A stretch of DNA of 64,000 nucleotides from Rhizobium gallicum bv. gallicum R602sp (GCF_000816845.1 NZ_CP006879.1:248001-312000); one strand, 5' to 3'. Positions 1 to 9,834 are shown, counted from the stretch's first letter. The notes: generated by a model not told the origin, from the letters alone. Translations and numbers: made by a program.

Positions 1-297
1 CAAGCTGTACGCACAGCAACGGCCTTTTTCGATCCGGCACGCATCGTCATCGGCGGGCGCTTGCCTAGCGATCTTAACGTGCGGCTCGTCGAAACGATCC
101 TCTCCGAGACGATCGAAGGACCATCCCGAGGTCTGCCAATCGCTCCGGTTTTCGCATCACATCTTGGCGTCCAGGCCGGCGCGGTGGGTGCCGGCTGCGC
201 TCCATTCTTCAGGGCTTTTTTTACGGGTGCCGTCGCCGATGGTGGAAGCGCCCACCTTAACGGTAGACGGCCGGTTTTTCGGACTCCCGCCGCATAG
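1..297 (+). CDS. ROK-family protein, C-terminal end (partial)
   Basis: Only the last 98 codons are present; the start lies left of the window. The segment PARIVIGGRLP followed by a Gly/Ala-rich AGAVGAG stretch is typical of the C-terminal part of ROK proteins (sugar kinases and NagC/XylR-type repressors). Kinase and repressor cannot be told apart because the N-terminus, where a DNA-binding domain would lie, is missing. The gene ends about 180 bp before a NifA-type upstream site and reads toward it, so it is probably not part of the operon that follows. Confidence 0.5.
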   Translation, partial: QAVRTATAFFDPARIVIGGRLPSDLNVRLVETILSETIEGPSRGLPIAPVFASHLGVQAGAVGAGCAPFFRAFFTGAVADGGSAHLNGRRPVFRTPAA

Positions 298-473
298 TTC
301 GATGCAACGCGCAACGCCATCACAGCCTCAAGTGTGCAACCGGAAAGCCTCGTTGTGCATGAGCGCATCCTTATGCGCTCCGCTTCATGACCTCTGGTTA
401 TCGGCTGTTGTGGCTCTCCGATGACAACGTATTAGCACCGCAAGTAATGCCATCCGACACCTGATGTCGGGTT

Positions 474-593
474 TGTTAGATCCGCGACACGGGCTTGTTT
501 AGCCAGTTCTTGTTTTGCCTCAGGCTAAATAGCTGAAAAGCAATCGCAAAATTCTTTCGTCGGCTAGATCAGTCAAACTGGCACGAATATTGG
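474..593 (+). promoter_or_regulatory. NifA/sigma-54 promoter of the P450 operon (nifH-type)
   Basis: A perfect NifA upstream activator site TGT-N10-ACA occupies 474-489. A -24/-12 element, TGGCACG-N4-TTGG, lies at 579-593, 90 bp downstream. The whole block aligns with the nifH promoter at 8700-8821, including text between the two sites, so it is a duplicated nifH promoter. It should be active under low oxygen, in nodules. The -12 reads TTGG instead of the usual TTGC/TTGA, which may weaken it. Confidence 0.8.
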
Positions 594-672
594 AAGATCT
601 GGTTGCGGGCGGCGACAGCTGTCGACCGGTATTCATTTCTTTGGTAACCGCCATGGAACGAAGGATAGCAAC

Positions 673-792
673 ATGTCAGTTTTGCTCAGATCGCATTCTA
701 TCGGAAGAGAGCAATCCCGTGAAACGCCAATGCCGACCGGCAAGGCGGCGACGCCGCTAATAATTTCAACCTCAGCCGATAAGCAGCGATGA
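673..792 (+). pseudogene. decayed nifH start retained behind a copied nifH promoter
   Basis: The sequence from the GAACGAAGGA leader into the first codons matches the nifH start at 8893: ATGTCAG, then a segment with the same TCGCATTCTA text. After about ten codons the similarity and frame are lost. What remains could encode a 39-residue peptide ending at 792. It shows that the copied promoter block included the first part of nifH. From 793 to 947 I see no gene, only a GC-rich leader before the P450 start. Confidence 0.55.
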
Positions 793-947
793 ACTTCGAG
801 CCGGACGACGATCTGATCGCCGGAAAGCATATCATCGGGCGGCGTCGCGCTGCATGAGGTTGGAAGTGTCGCGCTCGACGATTTGGCTCGTCCCCTCTTC
901 GCCGGGGAGGCGTTTTCGGCGAAGGGCTTTGACGGCAGGAGAAAGCA

Positions 948-2165
948 GTGCCGAGTAACCGGGTTCCAGATCATGTCCCGCCCGAAATGGTAAGGGACTT
1001 CAGCCTGTTCACGTCTGCTGCCATGCAACGCACAAAAAACGGGGATCCGCACGCAGCTGTCGCTTGCGCCCATGCCGGGCCGCCAATCTTTTTTTCTCCC
1101 TACAACACGCGCGATGGCCGAGGTACCTGGGTCATCACTCGCGCCAACGACCAGCGCAAGTTGCTGCAGGATACCGCAACCTTTTCCAGCCATCGGAGCA
1201 TTTTTGCCTCCGCACTCGGAGAAAACTGGCCGATGATTCCGCTAGAACTCGACCCGCCGGCCCACGGCGTGTTTCGCTCACTACTCAATCCGCTGCTTTC
1301 GCCCAAGCGGGTGATGGCGCTGGAACCGGCTGTCCGTGAGCGAGCGATCGCGCTGATCGACATGATCTCCGCGTCGAGCACAAGTTGCGACGTCATGAAG
1401 GATTTCGCCTTTCCTTTTGCGGTCAGTATCTTCCTTCGTTTTCTGGGCTTGTCCGATGAGCGACTCGACACATTTGTCGGCTGGGCGAAGGATCTGCTCC
1501 ACGGCGACGGCATCAAACGAACGGCAGCTGCCCGGACGATTGTGGCGTTTATCGACGATCTTGCAGCCATGCGCCGCAAGGAACCGGCCGACGATTTCAT
1601 GACCTTCGTCGTGCAGGCAAAGGTCGATGGCCGCCCGCTGAGAGACGAGGAAATCCGCGGCATTGGCGTGCTTCTGTTCGTCGCGGGACTCGACACAGTC
1701 GCAACGGCGATAGGCTTTGACCTGGCCTATCTCGCGCGCAATCCTAGAGACCAGGAATTGCTACGGAGCGAACCCGATCGAATCGTGCTCGCAGCCGAAG
1801 AATTGCTACGCGCCTATTCGACCGTGCAGATGATCCGCGTGGCAACGAAAGATATCGATTTCGAAGGCGCGCCGATCCGTAAGGGAGACTATATTTCCTG
1901 CCCCACGATGATTGCGAATCGTGACCCGGCGGAATTCGAATGTCCCAACACGATCGATTTGGCACGAGAAGACAATCGCCACACCGCTTTTGCCTATGGT
2001 CCCCATCGTTGTCTTGGCTCGCACCTTGCCCGGCGGGAGATCGTCATCGCCCTGGAGGAGTGGCTGTCCCGCATCCCTGACTTCCGTATCAAGAAAGGTA
2101 CGGCGCCCATCACCTATGGCGGCCATGTGTTCGGAATTGAGAATCTGATCCTGGACTGGTCCTGA
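948..2165 (+). CDS. cytochrome P450 (CYP127A-like)
   Basis: A 405-residue soluble bacterial P450. Visible family features are the I-helix segment AGLDTVATA, the K-helix ExxR in EELLRAY, and the haem loop FAYGPHRCLG with the thiolate ligand near Cys355. The GTG start at 948 follows a GGCAGGAGA ribosome site. A ferredoxin gene follows 35 bp downstream and likely supplies electrons. Gene order (P450, ferredoxin, SnoaL-like, double SDR, luciferase-like) matches my memory of y4vG and neighbours in NGR234, where the P450 is CYP127A1. The substrate is unknown; oxidation of a hydrophobic small molecule in bacteroids is inferred from the NifA-type promoter. Confidence 0.88.
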   Translation: MPSNRVPDHVPPEMVRDFSLFTSAAMQRTKNGDPHAAVACAHAGPPIFFSPYNTRDGRGTWVITRANDQRKLLQDTATFSSHRSIFASALGENWPMIPLELDPPAHGVFRSLLNPLLSPKRVMALEPAVRERAIALIDMISASSTSCDVMKDFAFPFAVSIFLRFLGLSDERLDTFVGWAKDLLHGDGIKRTAAARTIVAFIDDLAAMRRKEPADDFMTFVVQAKVDGRPLRDEEIRGIGVLLFVAGLDTVATAIGFDLAYLARNPRDQELLRSEPDRIVLAAEELLRAYSTVQMIRVATKDIDFEGAPIRKGDYISCPTMIANRDPAEFECPNTIDLAREDNRHTAFAYGPHRCLGSHLARREIVIALEEWLSRIPDFRIKKGTAPITYGGHVFGIENLILDWS

Positions 2166-2200
2166 CCATCGGCGCGGGGGCACAGACATGGAGGTACCGC

Positions 2201-2443
2201 ATGCGCATCATCGTCCACAATGCCAAATGCCAAGGTCATGCTCGATGCTGGGCGCAAGCGCCCGACATCTTCGACCTTAATGACGAGGGCTACATACTGC
2301 CCGGTGATATCGATGTTGAGGAGAAAGACGAACTGCTCGCCTCACGAGGCGCTCGATCCTGCCCCGAACGTGCGCTGGAAATCGATCGCACCTCCGATGC
2401 GTTGCTTGATCGTCTTTTGTTCAATCAACATTGTGGGGGTTAA
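2201..2443 (+). CDS. small ferredoxin, probable P450 electron donor
   Basis: An 80-residue protein of the 3Fe-4S/4Fe-4S single-cluster type found beside bacterial P450 genes. The N-terminal segment CQGHARCWAQAPDIF has the conserved Cys pair and the ProXXPhe pattern, and a third Cys lies in ARSCPERAL. The ATG at 2201 follows a GGAGGT ribosome site. It lies directly after the P450 gene and before a SnoaL-like gene, so it is read as part of the same operon. Its reductase is not in the window. Confidence 0.85.
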   Translation: MRIIVHNAKCQGHARCWAQAPDIFDLNDEGYILPGDIDVEEKDELLASRGARSCPERALEIDRTSDALLDRLLFNQHCGG

Positions 2444-2671
2444 AATAGAGCGTCACCGGTACATGACGGCGCTGGCCTCTGTCCAGACACCGTACTCGTT
2501 CAGCAGTCCCAGTGGTGTCAACTTCTACGGCAGCTGTTTCATATCGATGTGCAAGCGGCAGGCAGGGTTTGCCTACAGTGCGACTGCCTTAACCGCCGAA
2601 CAGTCGAAACCTTGGCTGCGTAACTGAATGCGCGAAAACGCCTCTGTCAATCTCAGATTTGCGACAAAGCG

Positions 2672-3211
2672 ATGAAACACAAAAAAATTGACGAATTGCT
2701 CGACCGCGAGGCGATCCGCGACTGTCTCTATCGGTACTGCCGCGGGATAGACCGCGCGGATGAGGCGGCGCTGCGCAGTTCCTACTGGCCCGATGCGCAT
2801 GACAATCACGGTGCCTATTCCGGCTCGGCAGAGGGCTTCGTTGAGTTCGCGCTGGGCGTCTTCAAGACCGGACCGCGCAACATCCATCAGATCACGAACA
2901 TTCTGATTGAGTTCATCAGCCCGGCAGAGGCCGCCGTCGAGAGTTACTTCGCCGCACTGCAACGCGCACCGGATGGTGCCGGGACGCTACGTCAGGTCCT
3001 CATCTGCGGTCGCTATTGCGATCTGTTTCAGAAGAGGGGAGGGGATTGGCGAATTGCCGAACGGACGGTGGTCTATGATTTGGTCGAGGAACAGAGCCTG
3101 TCCGCGGCATCCGAGACAGAGCGGTTCGGCCCCCGACAGCCGATCGGAGGATCGCATCCAGATGACCCGGTCTACGCCTTGGGGAAACGCTGCATTCCAT
3201 CAAGAACATGA
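2672..3211 (+). CDS. SnoaL-like / NTF2-fold protein
   Basis: A 179-residue protein beginning with the typical helix [19 protein letters not shown]. It continues with the cone-shaped NTF2-like pattern ([10 protein letters not shown], then [19 protein letters not shown]). This family (PF13577-type) includes cyclases, isomerases, dehydrochlorinases and non-catalytic members, so the exact reaction is open. The Asp and the Tyr/Trp residues in the pocket region fit an enzyme. A gap of about 230 bp separates it from the ferredoxin; I see no other gene there. It is likely part of the same NifA-driven transcript. Confidence 0.7.
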   Translation: MKHKKIDELLDREAIRDCLYRYCRGIDRADEAALRSSYWPDAHDNHGAYSGSAEGFVEFALGVFKTGPRNIHQITNILIEFISPAEAAVESYFAALQRAPDGAGTLRQVLICGRYCDLFQKRGGDWRIAERTVVYDLVEEQSLSAASETERFGPRQPIGGSHPDDPVYALGKRCIPSRT

Positions 3212-3349
3212 AAGTGAGGCTTGATCGCCGGAACGCACAACGTCTACTGGGACGGAAACTCCTCGCCATCATGACGTGCTGCAGTACCGCGACGGATCAT
3301 CATGATCCATGGCCTAGGATTGCCAACGCTGGTCGGGAGAACTTATCTC

Positions 3350-4204
3350 ATGAATCAGGCAGGACGTATCGTCATCATCACAGGCGCTGCAGGCGGGGTC
3401 GGCCGTGCCCTTGTCGATGCTCTTGCCGCAGATGGGGACATTGTGGTCGCCGTGGATCTCCCTGGCAGCGGCGTGCTTGAACTGGCCCGCAGTCTCGGGC
3501 CCCCGCATCTTGGGCTTGAATTCGATGTCTCGCGAGAGGAGGATATCCTTGCGCTTTATGAACGGATCGAAGCACAGTTCGCCCAGATTGGCGTCCTCAT
3601 CAACAACGCCGCCATGGGGCCGACTATGGCTGCGACCGTTGACACGACTATCGACGCCTTCCGACGCGTCTTGGCAGTAAACCTGATCGGGCCCTTCGCC
3701 ATGGCGCGCGAAGCAGCACGGCGGATGCAGCGGGGCGCTGTCATCGTCAACGTCGCGTCGCTGGCGGGCGTGCTCGGCAATCCCAAACGCAACGCCTACG
3801 CCGCCTCGAAGGCGGGCCTCATCGCGTTCACGAAATCGCTGGCATGCGAGTTGGCGTCGTGTGGCATTCGCGTGACGGCGGTAGCACCGGGCTATGTACG
3901 CACGCCGATGGTCTCGGAACTTGAGCGCGCGGGCAAGATAGACCTCGTCGCGGTGCGCCGCCGGGTGCCGATGGGACGCGTGGCGCGTCCCGACGAAATC
4001 GCCCGAGCGGTGCGCTTTCTCGCCAGCCCGCAAGCGAGTTACATCACCGGTTCCGTGCTGACGGTTGATGGTGGCTGGATGTCTTCAACCAGCCGGGCGA
4101 TGCGCATCCGCCAGTGCCTGGGACGCCACGAGCCGAACTCTCCCGTCCGGCCGAGCACTCCAGTGCGCGGATCGTGCTCGTCACGGGCGGGGCGAACGAC
4201 ATAG
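3350..4204 (+). CDS. short-chain dehydrogenase/reductase, first of a tandem pair
   Basis: A Rossmann-fold SDR with the cofactor loop TGAAGGVGRAL, the NNAAM segment, and the active-site motif YAASKAG, ending in VDGGWM near 4078. From there the frame runs into unrelated residues and stops at 4204. In the other frame the sequence continues smoothly into the second SDR. As I recall, the NGR234 counterpart y4vI is one ~548-residue double-SDR protein, so a one-base frameshift near 4070-4085 probably split a natural fusion. ATG 3350 was chosen because GGGAGA precedes it. It likely oxidises or reduces the P450 product. Confidence 0.8.
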   Translation: MNQAGRIVIITGAAGGVGRALVDALAADGDIVVAVDLPGSGVLELARSLGPPHLGLEFDVSREEDILALYERIEAQFAQIGVLINNAAMGPTMAATVDTTIDAFRRVLAVNLIGPFAMAREAARRMQRGAVIVNVASLAGVLGNPKRNAYAASKAGLIAFTKSLACELASCGIRVTAVAPGYVRTPMVSELERAGKIDLVAVRRRVPMGRVARPDEIARAVRFLASPQASYITGSVLTVDGGWMSSTSRAMRIRQCLGRHEPNSPVRPSTPVRGSCSSRAGRTT

Positions 4205-4931
4205 GCGCGGCCGTCGTCCGCCGCTTTGCCGCAAACGGCGATACCGTTGTAATTGCCGACAGATATGGCGCTGCAGCGGCAGGGCTCGCCGGATCCCTCG
4301 GCGGCAAGCACATGGCGAAATCCGTGGACGTTGCCGTCGAGAGCAACGTGGTGGCGCTGTTCGAGGAGCTGCGGAGGCGCTTCGGCAGGCTAGACGTCCT
4401 CGTCAATAGTGCTGCTGTGGCCGACACTTTTGTGCCAGGGGTTGAACAAATGCCGACACAGATTGAGCACGTCCTGGATGTGAATCTCGCCGGCGCCTTC
4501 ACCTGCGGCCGCGAGGCGATCAAGGCGATGCATCCAGGAAGCGTGATCCTCAATCTCGGATCGATCAACACTTTCCCGCCCTTCGCACCGCGCCATGCCT
4601 ACGGTGCGTCCAAAGCGGGGATGGAGATCCTGACTCGGTGCATGGCGGCCGAACTCGGGCCGGTTGGCATTCGCACAGCCACCGTCGCTCCTGGCTATAT
4701 TCATACGCCTGGCATCGCTCAGTTGGCAAAGCGCGGCCACATCAACTCGACAGCAATCAGACGCGCATCCCGATGGGAAGGATGGGACAGCCGGAAGACA
4801 TCGCGGACGCGGCGCTCTTTTTGGCATCGTCTGACGCATCATACGTCAACGGCTCTACCCTGTACGTGGACGGCGGCTGGACCTCGTCCGGGGATGCGGC
4901 ATTCGCCAGCCAACTCTATCAGAACATTTAG
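4114..4931 (+). pseudogene. second SDR of the tandem pair, frameshifted
   Basis: The N-terminal part shows TGGANDIGAAV and the active-site YGASKAG in one frame, through to about 4762. From there the conserved tail ([17 protein letters not shown], then VDGGWTSSG) continues in another frame to a stop at 4931. Adding one C near 4762 would restore a normal SDR. The GTG at 4114 is the first start in frame, but an original fusion to the upstream SDR is more likely. This may be true decay or a sequencing error; two such shifts in one gene pair favour checking the reads first. Confidence 0.7.
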
Positions 4932-4944
4932 CGGAGGCCGCGGA

Positions 4945-5217
4945 ATGATTGTCGACTGTGCGCCACGCGGCTGGCTGCGGCTCATCGAAGCCGAAAATTT
5001 CAAACGCGACCAGCTCCCGCTGCGCGATGCGCCCGAAGCGCGGTTCCCGATCGAGGGTGTCCTCTCCATCGATGAGCGAAACGCCCTCATTGGAGACGCA
5101 GTCGTTCGAGGTCTTCGGTGCGCGCCTGTGATCGCCGAATGGCAAGCGGCTTACCGGAGGATAATCGACTACGCCGCTACCAAGGCCGGAGCATCCCTGA
5201 CCGCTAATCTGCCGTAA
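4945..5217 (+). CDS. hypothetical 90-residue protein
   Basis: A small protein starting at ATG 4945 after a GCGGAGG ribosome site, 13 bp behind the SDR end and 12 bp before the luciferase-like gene, so it is clearly in the operon. It is hydrophilic, with a central LPLRDAPEARFPIEG segment and a C-terminal helix; no signal peptide, Cys motif or membrane span is visible. I do not recognise the family. Position suggests an accessory subunit or small enzyme for the same pathway. Confidence 0.6.
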   Translation: MIVDCAPRGWLRLIEAENFKRDQLPLRDAPEARFPIEGVLSIDERNALIGDAVVRGLRCAPVIAEWQAAYRRIIDYAATKAGASLTANLP

Positions 5218-5229
5218 CAAGGAAACACC

Positions 5230-6318
5230 ATGGAATTCGCGACATTCCTCTTGGCCGCTCGGCGCGGCTATCATCAATCGTCCAACGACGTCATCCGCAA
5301 CTCCATCGAACAGGCAGTCCTTTCGGAGCAGGCTGGCTTCAACACCGCATGGTTCGCCGAGCACCACTTCAACAATTACAGCCTGGTTCCGTCGCCCTTG
5401 ATGATGGTGGCGCACTGCGCCGCCCTGACGAGCACCATTCGCCTCGGCACCGCCGTCTGTGTGCTGCCGCTCTATCAACCGCTTCGCCTGCTCTCCGAGA
5501 TCGGATTGGCCGATATTGTTTCGAACGGCCGGCTCGAGCTCGGCGTCGGCTCGGGATACCAGCAGTTCGAGTTCGAGCGCTTCGGCGTCAATGTTGATGA
5601 GGCGCCGGCTGTTTTTTCGGAATATCTGGACATCCTTCTCAAGGGTCTCAATCAGAGGATCTTCGAGCACGACGGGCAGTATAAGAAGATACCTCCGACA
5701 GCGATTTCGGTGCGCACAGTCCAGAAGCCAACACTGCCAATCTGGATCGCTACAACGTCCGGATACAGCATGGGCCGGGCTTATCGTGAGGGACACAATC
5801 TGTTCGTCACCGCATTCCACGACGGCTTGGACACTTTGAGCACGCTGCGCGAAAACATCGAGAAAGCAGCAGTTTCAAAAGGTAAGAATGTTACGGACGC
5901 CAAGATATCGCTGCTGCGCTGCTGCTATGCCAGCGACGACGAGGTTGAGATCAACAGCTATCTCGATAACGCCCGTTTCCAACGCCGGCTGTCCGAAGCA
6001 TTGCTTCTACGCCGCCAGCAAAGCCTCGATGGCTATCTGCTGCAGGAAACGCCGACGCAGCAGGACCTGTCCTTCGAGACTATGCGCGAGAACCTGCCGA
6101 TCGGTAGCGTGAATCGTGTGATCGATCGGCTATTGGAAGAGATAGACATCCTGAAACCGGACCAGATCGCAATTCAGACCCAATTGGGAGATTTCGACCA
6201 GAAGACGATGCTGCGGCAAATTGAGCTTTGGGGAGACAAGATCATCCCGGAGGTCAATAAGTCACTGGGTCATGGGCCTGAAGTGACAGAATTGCCGCTT
6301 TCTCGGACAACGAAGTGA
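5230..6318 (+). CDS. luciferase-like flavin monooxygenase
   Basis: A 362-residue member of the bacterial luciferase-like (LLM) superfamily. It shows the early segment AGFNTAWFAEHHF, the RLGTAVCVLPLYQP strand, and GRLELGVGSGYQ, all typical of FMN-dependent members. It should use reduced FMN (or F420 in some relatives, unlikely in rhizobia) and oxygen to oxidise a small substrate. It lies 12 bp after the 90-residue gene and corresponds to y4vJ of NGR234 in my memory. It is the last intact gene of the P450 operon; the next frame is a peptidase relic. Confidence 0.82.
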   Translation: MEFATFLLAARRGYHQSSNDVIRNSIEQAVLSEQAGFNTAWFAEHHFNNYSLVPSPLMMVAHCAALTSTIRLGTAVCVLPLYQPLRLLSEIGLADIVSNGRLELGVGSGYQQFEFERFGVNVDEAPAVFSEYLDILLKGLNQRIFEHDGQYKKIPPTAISVRTVQKPTLPIWIATTSGYSMGRAYREGHNLFVTAFHDGLDTLSTLRENIEKAAVSKGKNVTDAKISLLRCCYASDDEVEINSYLDNARFQRRLSEALLLRRQQSLDGYLLQETPTQQDLSFETMRENLPIGSVNRVIDRLLEEIDILKPDQIAIQTQLGDFDQKTMLRQIELWGDKIIPEVNKSLGHGPEVTELPLSRTTK

Positions 6319-6341
6319 TTTCGATCAGAAGTAGTTCGGAC

Positions 6342-6870
6342 ATGACCGAAATAGATCCTCCCCCGACGCTGAATGCCCCCGATGACGATCCTTGTCTCTG
6401 GCTCGAAGACATCGATGGCGAGAAGGTCCTTGTCTGGGTCGCCGATCAATCGGCGAGAACTCTGGCACGCTCTGGTGGGCCGCGGTTCGAGGGCAACCGC
6501 GACACACCCGCCGCGACTGTCGACAGGTCAAGGTCCCCCTGATTACCCGCCGCGGTCGATACCTCTACAGTTTCCGGCGAGATGCCGCAAACCCGAGAGG
6601 CATGTGGCGCAGAACAACGCCCGCCGCCTACATGAGCCAGAGCCGAAGTGGGAGATCGTTCTCGACTTAATGCCGTCGCGGCAAGCGAAGGAGAGGACTG
6701 GATCTGGGACAGCGCCTCAATCGAACCGGAGAGACGCGAAAGAGCGTCCTGCACCTGTCGCGTGGTGGCGGCGACGCGCTCGGCATCGCGAATTCGATCT
6801 CGTCGCGATGCTCCTCACCGACGGCGTCATTCTCCCGGAGGCCCAGCGCTATCGCTCCCGACGTGAACTG
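6342..6870 (+). pseudogene. prolyl oligopeptidase (S9A) N-terminal relic
   Basis: Pieces of the start of an S9A peptidase can be followed through three frames. They are PCLWLEDIDGEKVLVWV, then RRGRYLYSFRRDAANPRGMW, then EPKWEIVLDL with EGEDWIWDSASIE, and finally a REFDLVA-like segment with LPEAQ. All lie in the order of the beta-propeller N-terminus. Several frameshifts and the missing catalytic domain show it is dead. From 6871 to 7101 I see no gene or site. Confidence 0.65.
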
Positions 6871-7101
6871 ACCCGTAATTGATTACACCGACAATGCGCG
6901 TCATGCGTGGCTGCTCCTCATGTCGGCTTTTTTCAGCTTTCTGGATGTTGATTCCCGCGGCGAACAGCCCGCCCCGAGGCCCTGCCGCTTGCGCCTGCCT
7001 CGAGGTCACGCGCAAGTACCATTCCAACCAGCGCCCAAGCCGCTCGAAGGCTTCTGGTCTTCGGTTGATCGGCACGCAGGAGGATGCGGCGCTGCCGAGT
7101 T

Positions 7102-7217
7102 TGTCGAATCCGCGACACAATATTGTTCGGCCAGCTTGCTGATGCAGCCTCACTAAGCCATTGAATAAATATGGAAAAACTTTTCTAGTCTCTGTGCGCA
7201 GCTGGCACGATTTTTGA
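7102..7217 (+). promoter_or_regulatory. NifA/sigma-54 promoter of the peptide/RRE pair
   Basis: The NifA site TGT-N10-ACA lies at 7102-7117 (TGTCGAATCCGCGACA). The -24/-12 box TGGCACG-N4-TTGA lies at 7203-7217, 86 bp further on. Spacing and sequence resemble the nifH promoter. Transcription should begin near 7228, leaving about 190 bases before the first start codon at 7420; I see no clear gene in that leader. Confidence 0.8.
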
Positions 7218-7419
7218 ATCTCCCTTGTCGCGAGGGATAGGAGCTTGGTGTCAGCAGTGCTCGGCCGAAAACGGTCGAGCGTAATCCGTAACAGCTCCAT
7301 CACAACCGTCTGCGCCTCGCGAAGCCGCGCCAAAAAAGATGCTTTTTTGACAGGCTCGAAAAGTCACCAGCTATGGGTTGCGCTGAATGTGCGGGGCTTG
7401 AATTAGAAAGGAAAGGAGC

Positions 7420-7578
7420 ATGAACGACATTGTATTTTCGGACCTTGAAAAGCGCATTTCTGCCATTAGCGAAGAAGACGCAAGACAGCGACAAAGGCGA
7501 CTTTGTGCTTGTCCGGGCTGTAAGTCGGGGGCGAAGTCGACCTCTTTTTTGAGTGAGGCACCTCGTGCACTACTTTAA
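7420..7578 (+). CDS. 52-residue Cys-containing peptide, candidate RiPP precursor
   Basis: ATG 7420 follows a strong AAAGGAG site and opens a 52-codon frame. The first 28 residues are charged and helix-like (DLEKRISAISEEDARQRQRR). The rest is a short Cys/Gly/Ser/Thr-rich tail beginning LCACPGCKSGAKSTSF. That leader-plus-core layout, and the overlap with a gene for a RiPP-recognition-like protein, suggest a modified peptide. A small metal-binding protein using the CACPGC cysteines is the main alternative. No modification enzyme lies nearby. It is the first gene after a NifA-type promoter. Confidence 0.6.
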   Translation: MNDIVFSDLEKRISAISEEDARQRQRRLCACPGCKSGAKSTSFLSEAPRALL

Positions 7579-7837
7579 ACCTTTATTAAAGCGTTCTCAT
7601 CAGGTGTTGGTAGCAGAGGACGGGAGTATCTGCGTCGGGAAGATCCCCGGAAAATCAAAAAAGATCATCCAGTCTCCTCCGCCTTGGGTTGCCGTTTTGA
7701 TTTCAAAACTCGACGGCGAGCATACAATGCCAAGGATACTGAACGAGCTTAAGGCAGAACAGTATGACGTCACCAATGGTGACGTGCACGATTTTGTCTC
7801 AGCCCTCGCTGGCTGCGGGCTCATTGAAGAGCGCTGA
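7553..7837 (+). CDS. PqqD-like RiPP recognition element protein
   Basis: A 94-residue protein whose middle and end follow the RRE/PqqD winged-helix pattern. A short beta region (VLVAEDGSICVGKI) is followed by a buried WVAVLISKLDGEHTMPRIL helix pair, and then by a final helix ending ALAGCGLIEER. Such domains bind leader peptides and stand at the N-terminus of ThiF-like partners in azole-peptide clusters. Here it stands alone, so it may be a free RRE or the front end of a larger truncated protein. The GTG start at 7553 overlaps the peptide gene by 26 bases, which suggests coupled translation. Confidence 0.6.
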   Translation: MRHLVHYFKPLLKRSHQVLVAEDGSICVGKIPGKSKKIIQSPPPWVAVLISKLDGEHTMPRILNELKAEQYDVTNGDVHDFVSALAGCGLIEER

Positions 7838-7859
7838 GGCACTTGGTCGGAGACTGGGG

Positions 7860-8180
7860 TCAATCAACGAAGGGATGATTGCCCATTGTTCGGCCGCGGC
7901 GTTGGAACCGGCGAAGAGGGTTTCCTGTTGAGGCGATCGGGCGCATCGAGCGATCGATGAAGTGATATTCGTTCTCGATGCGACCGTCGTCGATGAAGAG
8001 GGTGAATCTGACCCAGCGTGAGAGCGCATCGCGGATTGCTTCACGGCGGACGCAAGATTCGTCTGCTCCCGCTCGGGAAGTGGATTTGCCTCGATATAAA
8101 TCATGCATTCAGAGCCCAGCTGCGTCAGCAGCGTCTCGGGCGGCTGGTAAGCTGATTGCCGTCGTCGCTGAGCCTCTGTA
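7860..8180 (-). pseudogene. IS66 transposase (tnpC) C-terminal relic
   Basis: On the minus strand, fragments of the conserved IS66 transposase end appear in two frames: REAIRDALSRWVRF with FIDDGRIENEY and SMRPIA, then LFAGSNAAAEQWAII. The order is correct for IS66 TnpC but frameshifts break it and the rest is gone. It starts only 20 bp after the RRE-like gene, so an IS-linked deletion may have removed what once followed. From 8181 to 8699 I see no gene. Confidence 0.6.
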
Positions 8181-8699
8181 GCCCAGGGCGACCAGGGCTT
8201 GGGCTTGTTGTTTGCCTTCGCTGGGAAGTGGCTGCCGCTGCTGCGGGGCGCAATGGGCTCGAGCGACTTTCTTATCTGGAGGGCTTTCGCGAACGCCGGC
8301 TGCGGAGCCGAGGCCATTATCATCGCGCCTTTCCTCAGCGAGTTCGGGACCAAGCGGTATCGCGGCAAGTTTGTCGGGCGCTGACTGGTTCCTTTTCATT
8401 CGGCGGTTGTGGGCCGCGCCCGAACAGGGCGCAACCTGCCCAATGAGCAAGTCGTATGACGTCTCCCACCCAGATAAGAAGTTCAGCGCAGGATGTGCCT
8501 ATCCAATCATGTTCGCGATTTGATCTCCCTCGGCGTTTTGCGTGATCGAAAGCTCCGCCCTTTTCTCATTGGGAGCTTGGATGTGCGATTGTCTCCATTT
8601 CGAAGCTCGTTGATCCTGCTGACGGTCGTCGTCCTCTCTCCCGCGAGGTCAACCTATAGCGGTCTCAAGTAACGTCAACTCGACACCGTCTGTCGGCTT

Positions 8700-9786
<1,087 letters not shown>

Positions 9787-9800
9787 CGCCGCCGTCGACA

Positions 9801-9834
9801 GGGCGCGCCGGCCCTTTGACCACCCGGCGCGCCC
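9801..9834 (+). promoter_or_regulatory. nifH-nifD intergenic stem-loop
   Basis: The arms GGGCGCGCCG (9801-9810) and CGGCGCGCCC (9825-9834) are perfectly complementary over 10 bp with a 14-base loop. There is no U-tract, so it is not a standard terminator. Stem-loops in this position in other diazotrophs protect the 3' end of nifH mRNA and raise NifH relative to NifDK; that role here is inferred. Confidence 0.65.

Noticed and set aside
4945..5217. Treating this stretch as the C-terminus of the second SDR
   Set aside because: The SDR tail is clearly in another frame ending at 4931, and this part has its own ribosome site and start.
6879..7156. Open frames between the peptidase relic and the peptide promoter
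   Set aside because: They run through the NifA site and show no motif, so they are probably chance frames.
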